Made by a program: the position numbers and the translations under genes. From assembly GCF_046524175.1 (NCBI RefSeq), contig NZ_JBEFZF010000011.1, positions 1 through 64,000 on the forward strand: a stretch of 64,000 nucleotides of DNA. Direction: 5' to 3'. Below are positions 54,696 through 63,909 of the stretch, piece by piece (position 1 is the stretch's first letter; each line of letters begins with the position of its first letter). Source of the stretch: Spongiivirga sp046524175. Lineage in GTDB: Bacteria > Bacteroidota > Bacteroidia > Flavobacteriales > Flavobacteriaceae. The notes beneath the pieces were generated by a model. The model did not search any database. It saw only the letters and a list, made by a program, of their open reading frames with translations, and was not told where the DNA came from.

Positions 54696-55745
54696 TTAAA
54701 CATCATCGTAATCAACCTTTACCACGGCCGTAGTTGGCTGCGCCTGGCAGGTTAAAATCAATCCTTCAGCAACTTCACTATCCGTCAAAATATTATTCTG
54801 GCGCATTTCCGCTTTACCTTCCGTAATTCTACCAATGCAACTACTGCAAACGCCACCTTGGCAAGAGTATGGTGCATCAACATCATGGTCAAGAGCAACT
54901 TCTAAAATGGTTTTGGTTTGTTCCATAGTAAAACTCGTCTCTTCATCATCAACCAAAACGGTAACATGTGCCATGCCATCTTCTGCGACTTCAATAGTTT
55001 CGATGTCGGTAGATTCCGTAAACAATTCAAAAAATATCTTTTCTTCAGCGATATTATTTTCTTTCAATTTGTCAGAAACGGTATTAATCATCGGTTCAGG
55101 TCCGCACAGATAAAATGCATCAAAAGCAAAGGCTACATGCTTGTTTTTAAGTACGTAATTAACAGTAGAGCCTTCTATACGGCCTTTAAGCGCATTTTCC
55201 TCATTTGCTTTACTATAGATAAGGTGAAGAAAAAACCTGTCTGAGAATTGTTCTTGCAATCGCTGCAATTCGTGAAGAAATATGGTCTCCTCAGGACTTT
55301 TATTCCCGTAAACCAGAACGAAGTTGCTTTCAGCTTCTTTTTCTAAAACTGATTTTACAATGCTTAAAATAGGCGTGATTCCGCTACCAGCTGCAAAGGC
55401 AGCGATGTTTTTGCTGGCGGTTGATGGCTCAAAAATAAATCGACCATCGGGCAACATGACATCTAAAAAGTCACCAGCTTTCAACTCGTTATTAGCGTAT
55501 TTAGAGAATGTACCATCGGCTACTTCTTTTACCGCTACTCGTAAATTTCCACTATGTGGAGTACTACAAATAGAGTATGCACGGCGTACTTCTTCGCCCT
55601 GAATAGTGTGTCTTATGGTGATATATTGGCCTGCTTTAAAGTTAAAATCGGACTTCACATTGGCAGGTACTTCAAATAAAATTGAAACTGAACTAGGCGT
55701 TTCGCGACGCACTTCTTGAACTCTTAACGAGTGGAACTGACTCAT
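54696..55745 (-). CDS. PaaE-like ferredoxin-NAD(P)H reductase with C-terminal [2Fe-2S] domain
   Basis: A 349-residue electron-transfer protein. The N-terminal FAD-binding domain shows GQYITIRHTIQGEEVRRAYS (R-x-Y-S). The NAD(P) domain has AAGSGITPILSIVKSVL and FYLCGPEPMI. The C-terminal plant-type ferredoxin domain has APYSCQGGVCSSCIGRITEG and ILTCQAQP, giving four cluster Cys. This order matches PaaE/HmpX-like reductases that serve oxygenases or hydroxylases; the partner is not in the window. I start at the ATG 55745, since upstream residues do not fit the family and a promoter box lies just before it. Confidence 0.9.
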   Translation of the reverse strand: MSQFHSLRVQEVRRETPSSVSILFEVPANVKSDFNFKAGQYITIRHTIQGEEVRRAYSICSTPHSGNLRVAVKEVADGTFSKYANNELKAGDFLDVMLPDGRFIFEPSTASKNIAAFAAGSGITPILSIVKSVLEKEAESNFVLVYGNKSPEETIFLHELQRLQEQFSDRFFLHLIYSKANEENALKGRIEGSTVNYVLKNKHVAFAFDAFYLCGPEPMINTVSDKLKENNIAEEKIFFELFTESTDIETIEVAEDGMAHVTVLVDDEETSFTMEQTKTILEVALDHDVDAPYSCQGGVCSSCIGRITEGKAEMRQNNILTDSEVAEGLILTCQAQPTTAVVKVDYDDV

Positions 55746-55761
55746 AAATTGCAATTTTGTG

Positions 55762-55769
55762 CAAAAATA
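55762..55769 (-). promoter_or_regulatory. -7 box of the reductase gene
   Basis: Minus-strand TATTTTTG (TAnnTTTG), 17 bp before the ATG at 55745. It supports the shorter start. No well-spaced TTG was seen. Confidence 0.5.
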
Positions 55770-55872
55770 GGAAACAAGTTCGCAATAGTTTCTACATAGC
55801 TGTAAATTTGAATCCCTTAAAGTTTGTAACAAAACCAACAACTTTACTACCTATACATCAAACTAACTATAT

Positions 55873-57339
55873 ATGTTCAAGCATTTTCTGTCGCTAGAAT
55901 GGAAATCGTTTTTTAGATCGGCCAGTTTTGGTAAAAATGTCGCCATGAAAATTTTTATGGTGTTTATGGCATTTTATATGGCTGTATCATTTATCTCTTT
56001 AGGGGTAGCTTTGTTCTTTCTTTTAAAAGATCAATTCCCAGATGTTGATCCTATTTTAAAACTTTCAGAATTCATGATCTATTGGGTTTTGTATGAAATG
56101 CTATTGCGATATTTTATGCAAAAACTACCCGTTTTGAACATTAAACCTTTTTTAGTATTACCAATTTCTGATAAAAAGATCACTAATTATATTCTTGGTA
56201 AATCGGCATTTTCATTTTTTAATTTTTTACCACTTTTTGCTTTTGTGCCGTTTACGGTGATATTGCTTTTTAATGGATATCCCGCAGTAAATGTGCTATT
56301 GTGGTTTGTGGCAATTGTATTGATCATCTTAACACTCAACTTTATCAACTTCATCATTAATAAAAACGACAAAGCTTTTATTATTGTTTTGGTTGTTGTT
56401 GCGTCTATTATTGGACTGCAATATTTTGAGGTTGTCGATATCCCGCAATTGACCGCTCCTTATTTCCATGCCTTGTATGAAAATCCGCTTTTAGTATTGA
56501 TTCCGTTGGCTTTGGCTTTTATAACATATCAAATCAACTTTAAATACCTAATTAATAGGCTATACTTAGATCAATCTCTTAAAAAGAAAACTAAAGAGGC
56601 AAAAACTGTCGATTTAAGTTGGACCAAGCGTTTCGGGAGTATTGCACCTTTCCTTCAAATGGACCTTAGGCTTATTTGGCGAAATAAGCGACCAAGAACG
56701 CAGGCGATAATATGTTTTGCATTTGCCTTGTACGGACTTTTGGCATATACCACAGGTATGAATAGAGAGCTGCCTGTTATGCTTGTACTAATCGGTATTT
56801 TAATGACGGGAATTTTTATGATCAACTTTGGTCAGTTTATCCCAGCTTGGGATAGTGCCTATTATAATATGATCATGGCACAGAATATTCCGTTGCGAAG
56901 ATATTTAGACTCAAAGGCCGGACTTATGATGGCCAGTGTGGTTTTTATGGCCGTAGTTACGACACCTTATGTTTATTTTGGATGGGATGTACTAATGGTA
57001 AATTTGTCTTGTGCCGTGTATAATGCAGGGGTCAATATTCCGATAGTATTGTTCTTCGGTTCTATGAACAAAAAGCGCATTGATCTTGTAAAAAGTTCGA
57101 TTGGTAATATGCAAGGCATGGGCGCTGCACAGTGGTTAGTCGGTATTCCATTAATGTTATTGCCAATGGCTTTATATGCGATTTTATACTACGTTTTTTC
57201 AATGACCGTTGCCAATACTGCATTCGTGGTGCTTGGTGTAACCGGTCTGTTGCTTAGAGAAAAGTTAATGGCATCGATTACTGAGTTATATCGAAAGAAA
57301 AAATATGCTATGGTGCACGGATTTCAACAAAAAGATTAA
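55873..57339 (+). CDS. DUF5687 family ABC-transporter permease-like protein
   Basis: A 488-residue membrane protein with about 11-12 hydrophobic segments, of family DUF5687. The N-terminus LSLEWKSFFRSASFGKNVAMK, the repeated L-x-W-R-N-K-R-P-R-T element in mid chain (LIWRNKRPRTQ), and the final AFVVLGVTGLLLREKLM are typical. It is followed after 61 bp by an ABC ATPase gene, so the pair is probably one exporter. The substrate is unknown. Confidence 0.85.
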   Translation: MFKHFLSLEWKSFFRSASFGKNVAMKIFMVFMAFYMAVSFISLGVALFFLLKDQFPDVDPILKLSEFMIYWVLYEMLLRYFMQKLPVLNIKPFLVLPISDKKITNYILGKSAFSFFNFLPLFAFVPFTVILLFNGYPAVNVLLWFVAIVLIILTLNFINFIINKNDKAFIIVLVVVASIIGLQYFEVVDIPQLTAPYFHALYENPLLVLIPLALAFITYQINFKYLINRLYLDQSLKKKTKEAKTVDLSWTKRFGSIAPFLQMDLRLIWRNKRPRTQAIICFAFALYGLLAYTTGMNRELPVMLVLIGILMTGIFMINFGQFIPAWDSAYYNMIMAQNIPLRRYLDSKAGLMMASVVFMAVVTTPYVYFGWDVLMVNLSCAVYNAGVNIPIVLFFGSMNKKRIDLVKSSIGNMQGMGAAQWLVGIPLMLLPMALYAILYYVFSMTVANTAFVVLGVTGLLLREKLMASITELYRKKKYAMVHGFQQKD

Positions 57340-57400
57340 AAACTAGCAATAAAAATAGTATCACAATCAAAGAGATTGGTACTCAAGATAAATACATACC

Positions 57401-58096
57401 ATGATACAAGTAAACAACATAAAAAAAGCATACGGTAGTAAGACTGTTTTAGATATTGATTCACTTACCATTAATAAAGGCGAAAGTTTTGGTTTGGTAG
57501 GAAATAACGGAGCTGGGAAAACTACATTATTCAGTCTGCTTTTAGACTTAATAAAACCAACTGCGGGGCATATTACTAGCAATGATATTAGAGTTGATGA
57601 AAGTGAAGATTGGAAACCATTCACTTCGTCGTTTATTGATGAGAGTTTTTTGGTGGGCTATTTAACACCCGAAGAGTACTTCTATTTTATAGGTGATATT
57701 AGAAATCAAAATAAAGCCGATGTAGATTCGCTACTTTCTAATTTCTCAGATTTCTTCCATGGCGAGATACTAGGACAGAAAAAGTATCTACGAGATCTGT
57801 CCAAAGGAAATCAAAAGAAAGTGGGCATTGTTGCCTCGTTTATTGGGAATCCGGAAGTGGTGATTTTAGATGAACCTTTTGCCAATCTTGATCCGACTAC
57901 GCAAATACGATTAAAAGGGATCATCAAAGATCTTGCTGCTAATAACGATGTTACCGTTTTAGTTTCTAGTCATGACCTAATGCACGTTACAGATGTTTGT
58001 GAGCGTATTGTTGTTTTAAATAAAGGCGAGCTGGTAAAAGATATTCAAACAACTCCTGAGACTTTGAAAGAGTTAGAGGCGTTTTTTACGGTATGA
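57401..58096 (+). CDS. ABC transporter ATP-binding protein
   Basis: A 231-residue ATPase. Walker A GNNGAGKTT (about residue 37-45), Q-loop region SFIDESFLVGYLTPEEY, signature LSKGNQKKVGI (an LSKGNxKK variant of LSGGQ, frequent in ABC-2-type exporters), Walker B VVILDEPFANLD, and H-loop VLVSSHDL. It forms the energising half of a transporter with the DUF5687 permease just upstream. Confidence 0.93.
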   Translation: MIQVNNIKKAYGSKTVLDIDSLTINKGESFGLVGNNGAGKTTLFSLLLDLIKPTAGHITSNDIRVDESEDWKPFTSSFIDESFLVGYLTPEEYFYFIGDIRNQNKADVDSLLSNFSDFFHGEILGQKKYLRDLSKGNQKKVGIVASFIGNPEVVILDEPFANLDPTTQIRLKGIIKDLAANNDVTVLVSSHDLMHVTDVCERIVVLNKGELVKDIQTTPETLKELEAFFTV

Positions 58097-58302
58097 CACA
58101 GCAATAAGCAATATGTTATACGCTTTAAGCGGTTTTGTCGCGATTACCTTCATTTTAAAATTGGCTTAAAGCCTAAAGCATTTAATAATTCATTGCCATT
58201 CTCAAAATCTATCTTATTTTTAGCCGTTAGTTAAAATTTAATGGTGTTTTAAATACTAAATCACCGCTATTTTAGTTAATCAAATACCATAATTACCGGC
58301 CT

Positions 58303-60852
58303 TTGAATAGGATATCTACATATTGCTTACTTTTTCTTGTTTTTGTGCTAGGGTTAAATAGCTGTTCAACCAAAAAAAACCGTTTTGTCAATAGAAGTTT
58401 TCATAGCGTTACCACTAAGTATAATGTGTTGTTTAATGGTAATAATGCACTAACCGAAGGGCAAACCACTTTGGCTTCACAGTACAAGGAAAATTTCTGG
58501 GATCTACTTCCGGTAGAGCGTATGGAAATAAGAGATGAGGTGAAGTTAGAGAGTCAGGACAACAATCCCAATTTTGTTCGAGCTGAAGAGAAAGCAGTAA
58601 AGGCTATCCAGAAACACAATATGAATATTGATGGTCGTCAACGCAACAAGCAAATTGACGATGCCTATATGTTATTGGGTAAAGCCCGATATTTCGATCA
58701 GCGTTTTGTTCCTGCATTAGAAGCTTTTAATTACATTCTGTATAAATATCCAGAGAGCGATAACTTTCCTATTGCCCGCGTTTGGCGGGAAAAAACCAAT
58801 ATGCGTTTAGGGTATGATGAATTAGCGATCGAAAATTTAAAACTGTTATTTAAATCGGGGAATCTGGACAATCAAACCTATGCCGATGGTAAAGCAGCGC
58901 AAGCGGAAGCTTATGTAAACTTAAAGTATAAAGATAGTGCTGTTCAGGCGTTGAAGCTAGCGGCTAACCTAACAGAAAAGAATGAAGAAAAAGGCCGCTA
59001 TAACTTCATTATCGGTCAACTTTACAATGAGTTAGGTCATAAAGATACCGCTAATATGGCTTTTGATCGGGTGATCGATCTTAATAGAAAAATCCCGAGA
59101 AATTATCTGATTAATGCCTATTTGCAAAAGGTGCGCAATGTCGATTTAAAGAATACTGATCTGGTCGAGTTGCGTGAGTTTTTGACTAGAATGGAAGAAA
59201 GCCGTGAGAATCGACCATATCTTGACAAAATATATCGTCAAATAGCGGAGTTTTATTTAGGTACAGACTCCATCGAAGGAGGAGTTGATTATTTGAACAA
59301 ATCCATTCGAAAAACCGATAACGATCAAATTTTGTTGGCAATGAATTACGAAGATCTTGCTACCATAAATTTTGATGATCGTGCTTATATTGAGGCGGGA
59401 GCCTATTACGATAGCACGCTTACAAACCTGGTTGAGGATACTAGAAAATTCAGAGCGATAAAAAGAAAGCGTGATAACCTGCAGGATGTTATTAAGTATG
59501 AGACTATTGTAAAACAAAGCGATAGCATTTTGACTTTGGTCAATATGACCGATGATGAGCGGGCCGCTTATGTCAATACATATATAGAGGGTCTAAAAGC
59601 TGAGGAAGAAGCGCAAAAAGAGGCGGCAGAACGAGCTGCTAGAGGTGAGGCAGGATCGGCTTTGGCAAATTTAACAGGAAGTAATCAAAATGCGAGTACA
59701 CAATTCTATTTTTACAATACAACGGTTGCCGCTTACGGTAAAAATGAGTTTAGACGTATTTGGGGAGATCGAAAGTTAGAAGATAACTGGAGGTTGTCTA
59801 GCAAAGCTACTTTATCAGTTAATAACCAAGCAGAAGACTTGACAGCTAATGAGGAAGAAGCCATTACTGATGAGGAAAAATACGATCCAAAATTCTACTT
59901 ATCCAAAATTCCTGCAGACCCTAAGGTAATTGACAGCATTTTTAACGGTCGCAATTTTGCAAATTATCAACTTGGTCTGATTTATAAAGAAAAATTTAGA
60001 GAATATGAGCTTTCTGCTGAAAAGTTAGAAAAGGTACTGGCCAATAAACCGGAAAATAAACTGGTTATTCCTACAAAGTATTATTTGCTAAAAGTTTATG
60101 AGTTGCTAAAGTCTCCACTAGCTGAGCAGTACAAAGACGATATCTTAAGTAATCATCCAGAATCGCGTTATGCACGTATTATAAGAAACCCACAACAGGC
60201 TATAGCTTCCGATGGTAATAGCCCTGAAGAATTATATAGTAGCTTGTTCAGAAACTTTGAGGCTCAAAACTATGAGGAGGTTATTACAAAAAGTAAGAAG
60301 TTTATAGATCAATTTAGTGGTGACGATATTGTACCAAAATTTGAAATGTTGAAGGCAACAGCTGATGGCAAGTTAAATGGATACGAGGCATATAAGAAAG
60401 GACTCACTTTTGTGGCTTTAAATTATCCTAATAAAACGGAAGGAAAAGAAGCACAAAAGATCATAGATAATACCTTGCCTTTGTTTGAAAAGAATAGCAA
60501 TTTCAAGAATGAAGAAAAAGGAAGAAGTTTTAAGTTAGTATATAACTACCAAAAAATGGATACCGCGGCGTTCAATCCGGCGGTCGATTCTATTAAGGCA
60601 GTGATGAAACGAAAAGATCTTCGTTTTTTAAAGGTTTCAAAAGATGTATACGATCCGTCAAGATTATTCGTTGTAGTACACGGATTCGGAACTGCAAATG
60701 CTGCAAAGGGCTTTGCTGACATCATGTTAAAGAATAAGAATTACAAGATTGATCATGAAAATTTCGTAATTTTAACTGAGAACTACGAGATTTTACAGAT
60801 CCACAAAAAGCTAGATACGTATTTAAGAAATCAAAAAACCGATAATCCCTAA
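58303..60852 (+). CDS. sprE: T9SS/gliding lipoprotein SprE (PorW)
   Basis: An 849-residue TPR lipoprotein needed for type IX secretion and gliding in Flavobacterium johnsoniae (PorW in Porphyromonas). The signal peptide has lipobox LNSC (Cys at 21). The mature start KKNRFVNRSFHSVTTKYNVLF with NGNNAL is diagnostic of SprE. Helical TPR-like repeats fill residues about 110-480 (for example YILYKYPESDNFPIARVW), and a second set lies in the C-terminal half (YKEKFREYELSAEKLEKVL). The start is TTG at 58303; no ATG fits the signal peptide. It ties this right end of the window to the adhesin system at the left end. Confidence 0.9.
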   Translation: MNRISTYCLLFLVFVLGLNSCSTKKNRFVNRSFHSVTTKYNVLFNGNNALTEGQTTLASQYKENFWDLLPVERMEIRDEVKLESQDNNPNFVRAEEKAVKAIQKHNMNIDGRQRNKQIDDAYMLLGKARYFDQRFVPALEAFNYILYKYPESDNFPIARVWREKTNMRLGYDELAIENLKLLFKSGNLDNQTYADGKAAQAEAYVNLKYKDSAVQALKLAANLTEKNEEKGRYNFIIGQLYNELGHKDTANMAFDRVIDLNRKIPRNYLINAYLQKVRNVDLKNTDLVELREFLTRMEESRENRPYLDKIYRQIAEFYLGTDSIEGGVDYLNKSIRKTDNDQILLAMNYEDLATINFDDRAYIEAGAYYDSTLTNLVEDTRKFRAIKRKRDNLQDVIKYETIVKQSDSILTLVNMTDDERAAYVNTYIEGLKAEEEAQKEAAERAARGEAGSALANLTGSNQNASTQFYFYNTTVAAYGKNEFRRIWGDRKLEDNWRLSSKATLSVNNQAEDLTANEEEAITDEEKYDPKFYLSKIPADPKVIDSIFNGRNFANYQLGLIYKEKFREYELSAEKLEKVLANKPENKLVIPTKYYLLKVYELLKSPLAEQYKDDILSNHPESRYARIIRNPQQAIASDGNSPEELYSSLFRNFEAQNYEEVITKSKKFIDQFSGDDIVPKFEMLKATADGKLNGYEAYKKGLTFVALNYPNKTEGKEAQKIIDNTLPLFEKNSNFKNEEKGRSFKLVYNYQKMDTAAFNPAVDSIKAVMKRKDLRFLKVSKDVYDPSRLFVVVHGFGTANAAKGFADIMLKNKNYKIDHENFVILTENYEILQIHKKLDTYLRNQKTDNP

Positions 60853-60864
60853 ATCCCAACACTC

Positions 60865-61305
60865 ATGTTTTCAGAAAATAAAAAAGGACGACAAGTAGTA
60901 GAAACCGCAGGACAACCTAATAGAATTGGAAAAGGCACTAATATTGTAGGTGATATTAGCTCTGATGCTGATTTTAGAATTGATGGTGCTCTTGAAGGAA
61001 ATGTAAAGACATCTGGCAAGGTTGTAATTGGTCGTACCGGTAGTATTAAAGGAAAAGTAGAGTGTTTAAATGCCGATATTGAAGGTAAGTTCTCCGGGGA
61101 ATTATCCGTTAATGATACCTTGGCCTTAAAGGCAAGCGCTAATATTCAAGGCGACGTAGTAGCCGGTAAATTAGCGGTTGAACCTGGCGCAACCTTTAAT
61201 GCATCATGTAGTATGACGGGCACTTCATTTAAGAACGCTTCGCAATCAAATGGAGCCTCAGCAGCAAAAACAGTACAGCAACAAACCATCGCAGCAAAAG
61301 CATAA
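60865..61305 (+). CDS. Bactofilin
   Basis: A 146-residue cytoskeletal protein. The bactofilin beta-helix is visible as short regular rungs: GKGTNIVGDISSDADFRIDG, LEGNVKTSGKVVIGRTGSIK, GKVECLNADIEGKFSGEL, and NIQGDVVAGKLAVEPGATF. It polymerises without nucleotide and scaffolds cell shape or envelope processes. It lies 12 bp after sprE, and its 3' end overlaps atpZ by 56 bp, so sprE, bactofilin and the atp genes may share a transcript. Confidence 0.92.
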   Translation: MFSENKKGRQVVETAGQPNRIGKGTNIVGDISSDADFRIDGALEGNVKTSGKVVIGRTGSIKGKVECLNADIEGKFSGELSVNDTLALKASANIQGDVVAGKLAVEPGATFNASCSMTGTSFKNASQSNGASAAKTVQQQTIAAKA

Positions 61306-61507
61306 AACTTCAAAAAGTTATGCTGTGTACTCGGGTATTGCTTTCCAAATGATAGTAATCATTGGAGGAGGCACTTATCTTGGGGTTAAGCTGGATGAAA
61401 AGTTTCCCAATAAACATTCTATTTATACTGTTATTTGTTCGTTATTTGCGGTCTTAATTTCTATATATTTTGTTGTAAGACGAATTATTAAGATGTCAAA
61501 AGATTAA
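61250..61507 (+). CDS. atpZ: AtpZ/AtpI-type small ATP synthase-associated protein
   Basis: An 85-residue protein with two membrane helices (YSGIAFQMIVIIGGGTYLGV, then IYTVICSLFAVLISIYFVV), typical of AtpZ, which assists assembly of ATP synthase. Its N-terminal, Gln/Lys-rich part is encoded inside the bactofilin 3' end (56-bp overlap). The atp genes follow. Confidence 0.85.
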   Translation: MEPQQQKQYSNKPSQQKHKTSKSYAVYSGIAFQMIVIIGGGTYLGVKLDEKFPNKHSIYTVICSLFAVLISIYFVVRRIIKMSKD

Positions 61508-61512
61508 AACTA

Positions 61513-61911
61513 ATGAATGAGTCTTTTAAAAAGCGACAACTGCTTTTTATGTTGCAACTAGTTATTGGTGCAGCACTCCTTTACTTGCTTCATATATATT
61601 TATTGAATGCGTTAATGCCTGAAAAGGAATTCGTAATTCCGTTATGGAACACTTACTTGTTTCATACGATAACGGTATTAATTGTGTATTCTATTGTAAA
61701 CTTTCGTTTTTCAAATGGTAAAACACAAGTTTTTAATGCCTTCATTTTATTGATGATTTTAAAAATGATTTTGGTTGTTGTTTTTCTGTTACCGTTATTC
61801 CTTTCTGAAATACCTCATAAGGTAGGAGACGCAGTTAATTTTTTCATTCCTTACTTCGTTTTTTTAGCATTTGAAGTCTACAGCATTAACCAGTTTTTGA
61901 CAGCTGAATAA
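61513..61911 (+). CDS. DUF6168 family membrane protein (AtpI-like position)
   Basis: A 132-residue protein with four membrane segments. It matches the flavobacterial family DUF6168. It stands where AtpI stands in other atp operons, 5 bp after atpZ, so an accessory role in ATP synthase assembly is plausible but unproven. Confidence 0.78.
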   Translation: MNESFKKRQLLFMLQLVIGAALLYLLHIYLLNALMPEKEFVIPLWNTYLFHTITVLIVYSIVNFRFSNGKTQVFNAFILLMILKMILVVVFLLPLFLSEIPHKVGDAVNFFIPYFVFLAFEVYSINQFLTAE

Positions 61912-61928
61912 TCCTTGTGATTATTGTT

Positions 61929-61958
61929 TGTCAATTAATTTAATGTATGTACATTTGC
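61929..61958 (+). promoter_or_regulatory. Promoter upstream of atpB
   Basis: TTG at 61929-61931, 19 nt, TACATTTG at 61951-61958. The atpB ATG lies 39 bp further. It gives the core F0 genes their own promoter apart from the sprE-bactofilin transcript. Confidence 0.7.
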
Positions 61959-61997
61959 ACCGAATTTTGAGAGCGGTATTTTTAATCTGACGAACGA

Positions 61998-63080
61998 ATG
62001 CGAATAAGTACTTTTAAGGCAGTTTTTTTAGGACTTTTACTTGCACTGCCAATTGCAGGTTTTGCTATTGATAAAGAGGAGGCAAAATCAGATAAAAAAT
62101 TTGATCCGAATGAGATGATTATGCATCACGTTAAAGATGCTCACGAATTTCACATCATCGATTATAAAGACAAATCGTATTCCATTCCACTTCCTATTAT
62201 TTTATGGACCGATAATGGTCTGACAACTTTTATGTCGAGCGAATTTCACCATGACGACAATGGTACAGTTGTGGTTGAAAAAGATGGGCAAAAGTTTGTT
62301 AAGTATCACGAAAAAATATATCAACTAAATGGAGGCGCAAGCGAAGTTGTTTTTGATGCAAAACATCATCCAACAAACGCTGTAAAACCCCTTGATTTTT
62401 CAATTACCAGAAACGTATTTATGATGTGGGTTTCTGTTATTGTGCTCATTATCATTTTTACTTCAGCAGCTAGGGTATATAAAAAATCAGAAGACAATGT
62501 GCCTACAGGGATCGCCGGTTTTGTAGAACCACTTGTGGTGTTTGTGCGCGATGAGATCGCAAGACCGATGATTGGTGAGCACAAGTATAAAAGGTATATG
62601 CCTTATTTGTTAACCATTTTCTTTTTCATCTGGATTAACAACGTTTTTGGGCTTATCCCAATAATCAATGGCGCGAACTTAAGCGGTAATATTGCATTTA
62701 CCATGACGTTGGCTGTATTCACTTTTATCATTACCACATTTAGTGGTAATAAAAACTATTGGAAGCATATCTTCTGGATGCCGGGGGTTCCTGTGCCAAT
62801 GAAGATATTCTTGATGCCGATAGAGCTTATCGGAATTTTCACTAAGCCAATCTCATTAATGATTCGTTTGTTCGCAAATATTACAGCAGGACATATTATT
62901 ATTCTTGCATTGATGTCATTAATATTCATATTCAAAACTGTTGCGGTAGCACCTATTTCAGTAGCATTCTCATTGTTCATTACGGTTATTGAAATTGTTG
63001 TAACGGCAATACAAGCATATATTTTTACAATTTTGTCAGCTCTATATTTTGGGATGGCAACAGAAGAAGAACATCATTAA
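61998..63080 (+). CDS. atpB: F0F1 ATP synthase subunit a
   Basis: A 360-residue subunit a of the proton channel. It has a signal-like N-terminus (MRISTFKAVFLGLLLALPIAG) and a periplasmic extension of about 110 residues, usual in Bacteroidota. The conserved helix PISLMIRLFANITAGHII contains the essential Arg that faces the c-ring Glu. The C-terminal VVTAIQAYIFTILSALYFGM is also conserved. Preceded by its own promoter; followed by atpE. Confidence 0.95.
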   Translation: MRISTFKAVFLGLLLALPIAGFAIDKEEAKSDKKFDPNEMIMHHVKDAHEFHIIDYKDKSYSIPLPIILWTDNGLTTFMSSEFHHDDNGTVVVEKDGQKFVKYHEKIYQLNGGASEVVFDAKHHPTNAVKPLDFSITRNVFMMWVSVIVLIIIFTSAARVYKKSEDNVPTGIAGFVEPLVVFVRDEIARPMIGEHKYKRYMPYLLTIFFFIWINNVFGLIPIINGANLSGNIAFTMTLAVFTFIITTFSGNKNYWKHIFWMPGVPVPMKIFLMPIELIGIFTKPISLMIRLFANITAGHIIILALMSLIFIFKTVAVAPISVAFSLFITVIEIVVTAIQAYIFTILSALYFGMATEEEHH

Positions 63081-63095
63081 TTTAAATTTTATAGT

Positions 63096-63317
63096 ATGAC
63101 TATTTATGGAATTGCAGCTATTGGTGCTGGTTTAGCAGCTATTGGAGCTGGTGTAGGTATTGGTAACATCGGCGGACGCGCGATGGAAGCAATGGCGCGT
63201 CAGCCAGAAATGCACGGTAAGATTCAGTCTTCTGCACTTATTCTTGCAGCATTCGTAGAGGCGGTAGCACTATTTGGTGTGGTTGTAGCTTTATTACAAG
63301 CAGCACCTGCAGCTTAA
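63096..63317 (+). CDS. atpE: F0F1 ATP synthase subunit c
   Basis: A 73-residue hairpin of two membrane helices. Helix 1: GAGLAAIGAGVGIGNIGGRA. The polar loop is ARQPEM. The ion-binding Glu lies in helix 2 (AAFVEAVALFGVV). The Gln in helix 1 and the Ser/Thr after Glu that define sodium-type c subunits are absent, so proton use is expected. A strong 15-bp hairpin follows within the 91-bp gap to atpF. Confidence 0.95.
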   Translation: MTIYGIAAIGAGLAAIGAGVGIGNIGGRAMEAMARQPEMHGKIQSSALILAAFVEAVALFGVVVALLQAAPAA

Positions 63318-63329
63318 GCATTTATCTAA

Positions 63330-63364
63330 AAATACAGAGGCAACGGTTGGTTGCTTCTGTATTT
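63330..63364 (+). promoter_or_regulatory. Stable intercistronic hairpin between atpE and atpF
   Basis: Left arm AAATACAGAGGCAAC (63330-63344), loop GGTTG, right arm GTTGCTTCTGTATTT (63350-63364): 15 bp with one G-U pair. No long T tract follows, so it is more likely an mRNA-stabilising or partial-termination element than a full stop. It would favour higher c-subunit yield. Confidence 0.6.
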
Positions 63365-63368
63365 ATTC

Positions 63369-63402
63369 ATTAGTTAATACACATTTAAATTAGTTAATAC
63401 AC
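63369..63402 (+). repeat. Spaced direct repeat upstream of atpF
   Basis: The word ATTAGTTAATACAC occurs at 63369-63382 and again at 63389-63402, 20 bp apart, just before the atpF ATG. Confidence 0.65.
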
Positions 63403-63408
63403 TAAGAA

Positions 63409-63903
63409 ATGGAGTTAGTACAACCAGGATTTGGATTAGTTTTTTGGACAGCAATTACATTTATTTTCTTGTTATTATTATTGAGAAAATTAGCTTGGAA
63501 ACCAATTTTAGGTGCTGTTAGTGATCGAGAGCAATCGATTAAAGATGCCTTAGCTTCCGCTGAAGATGCAAAGAAAGAAATGCAAAACTTGCAAGCTGAT
63601 AACGAGAATCTTTTAAAAGAGGCTCGTGCCGAGCGTGAGGCGATGATAAAAGATGCGCGTGAGGTAAAGGTAAAAATGATCGATGAGGCAAAAAACGAGG
63701 CGAAAGCCGAAGCGGCTAAGATCATGGAGCAAGCAAAAACTGCGATCGAAAGCGAGCGTAAAGCTGCTGTTGCTGATCTTAAAAAGCAAGTTGCTGATCT
63801 TTCAGTTGAAATAGCTGAAAAAGTAGTAAAAGGCGAATTAGCTGATAAGAGCAAACAAGCTGATCTTGTAGATAAGCTTTTGGGTGAAACAACCTTAAAC
63901 TAG
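63409..63903 (+). CDS. atpF: F0F1 ATP synthase subunit b
   Basis: A 164-residue stator protein. One N-terminal membrane helix (TAITFIFLLLLLRKLAWKP) precedes a long charged coiled coil rich in Ala, Glu and Lys, ending AEKVVKGELADKS. The length is normal. It lies after the atpE hairpin and before atpH, in the usual F0 order. Confidence 0.94.
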   Translation: MELVQPGFGLVFWTAITFIFLLLLLRKLAWKPILGAVSDREQSIKDALASAEDAKKEMQNLQADNENLLKEARAEREAMIKDAREVKVKMIDEAKNEAKAEAAKIMEQAKTAIESERKAAVADLKKQVADLSVEIAEKVVKGELADKSKQADLVDKLLGETTLN

Positions 63904-63909
63904 GTCAAC

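Noticed and set aside
58097..58302. Possible regulatory palindrome GGCTTAAAGCC before sprE
   Set aside because: A single short palindrome in AT-rich DNA without a matching promoter box or second copy; too weak to call.
63402..63854. 150-codon minus-strand frame opposite atpF
   Set aside because: It is the Ser/Ala-rich antisense of the Lys/Glu/Ala-rich coiled coil of subunit b, a usual shadow.
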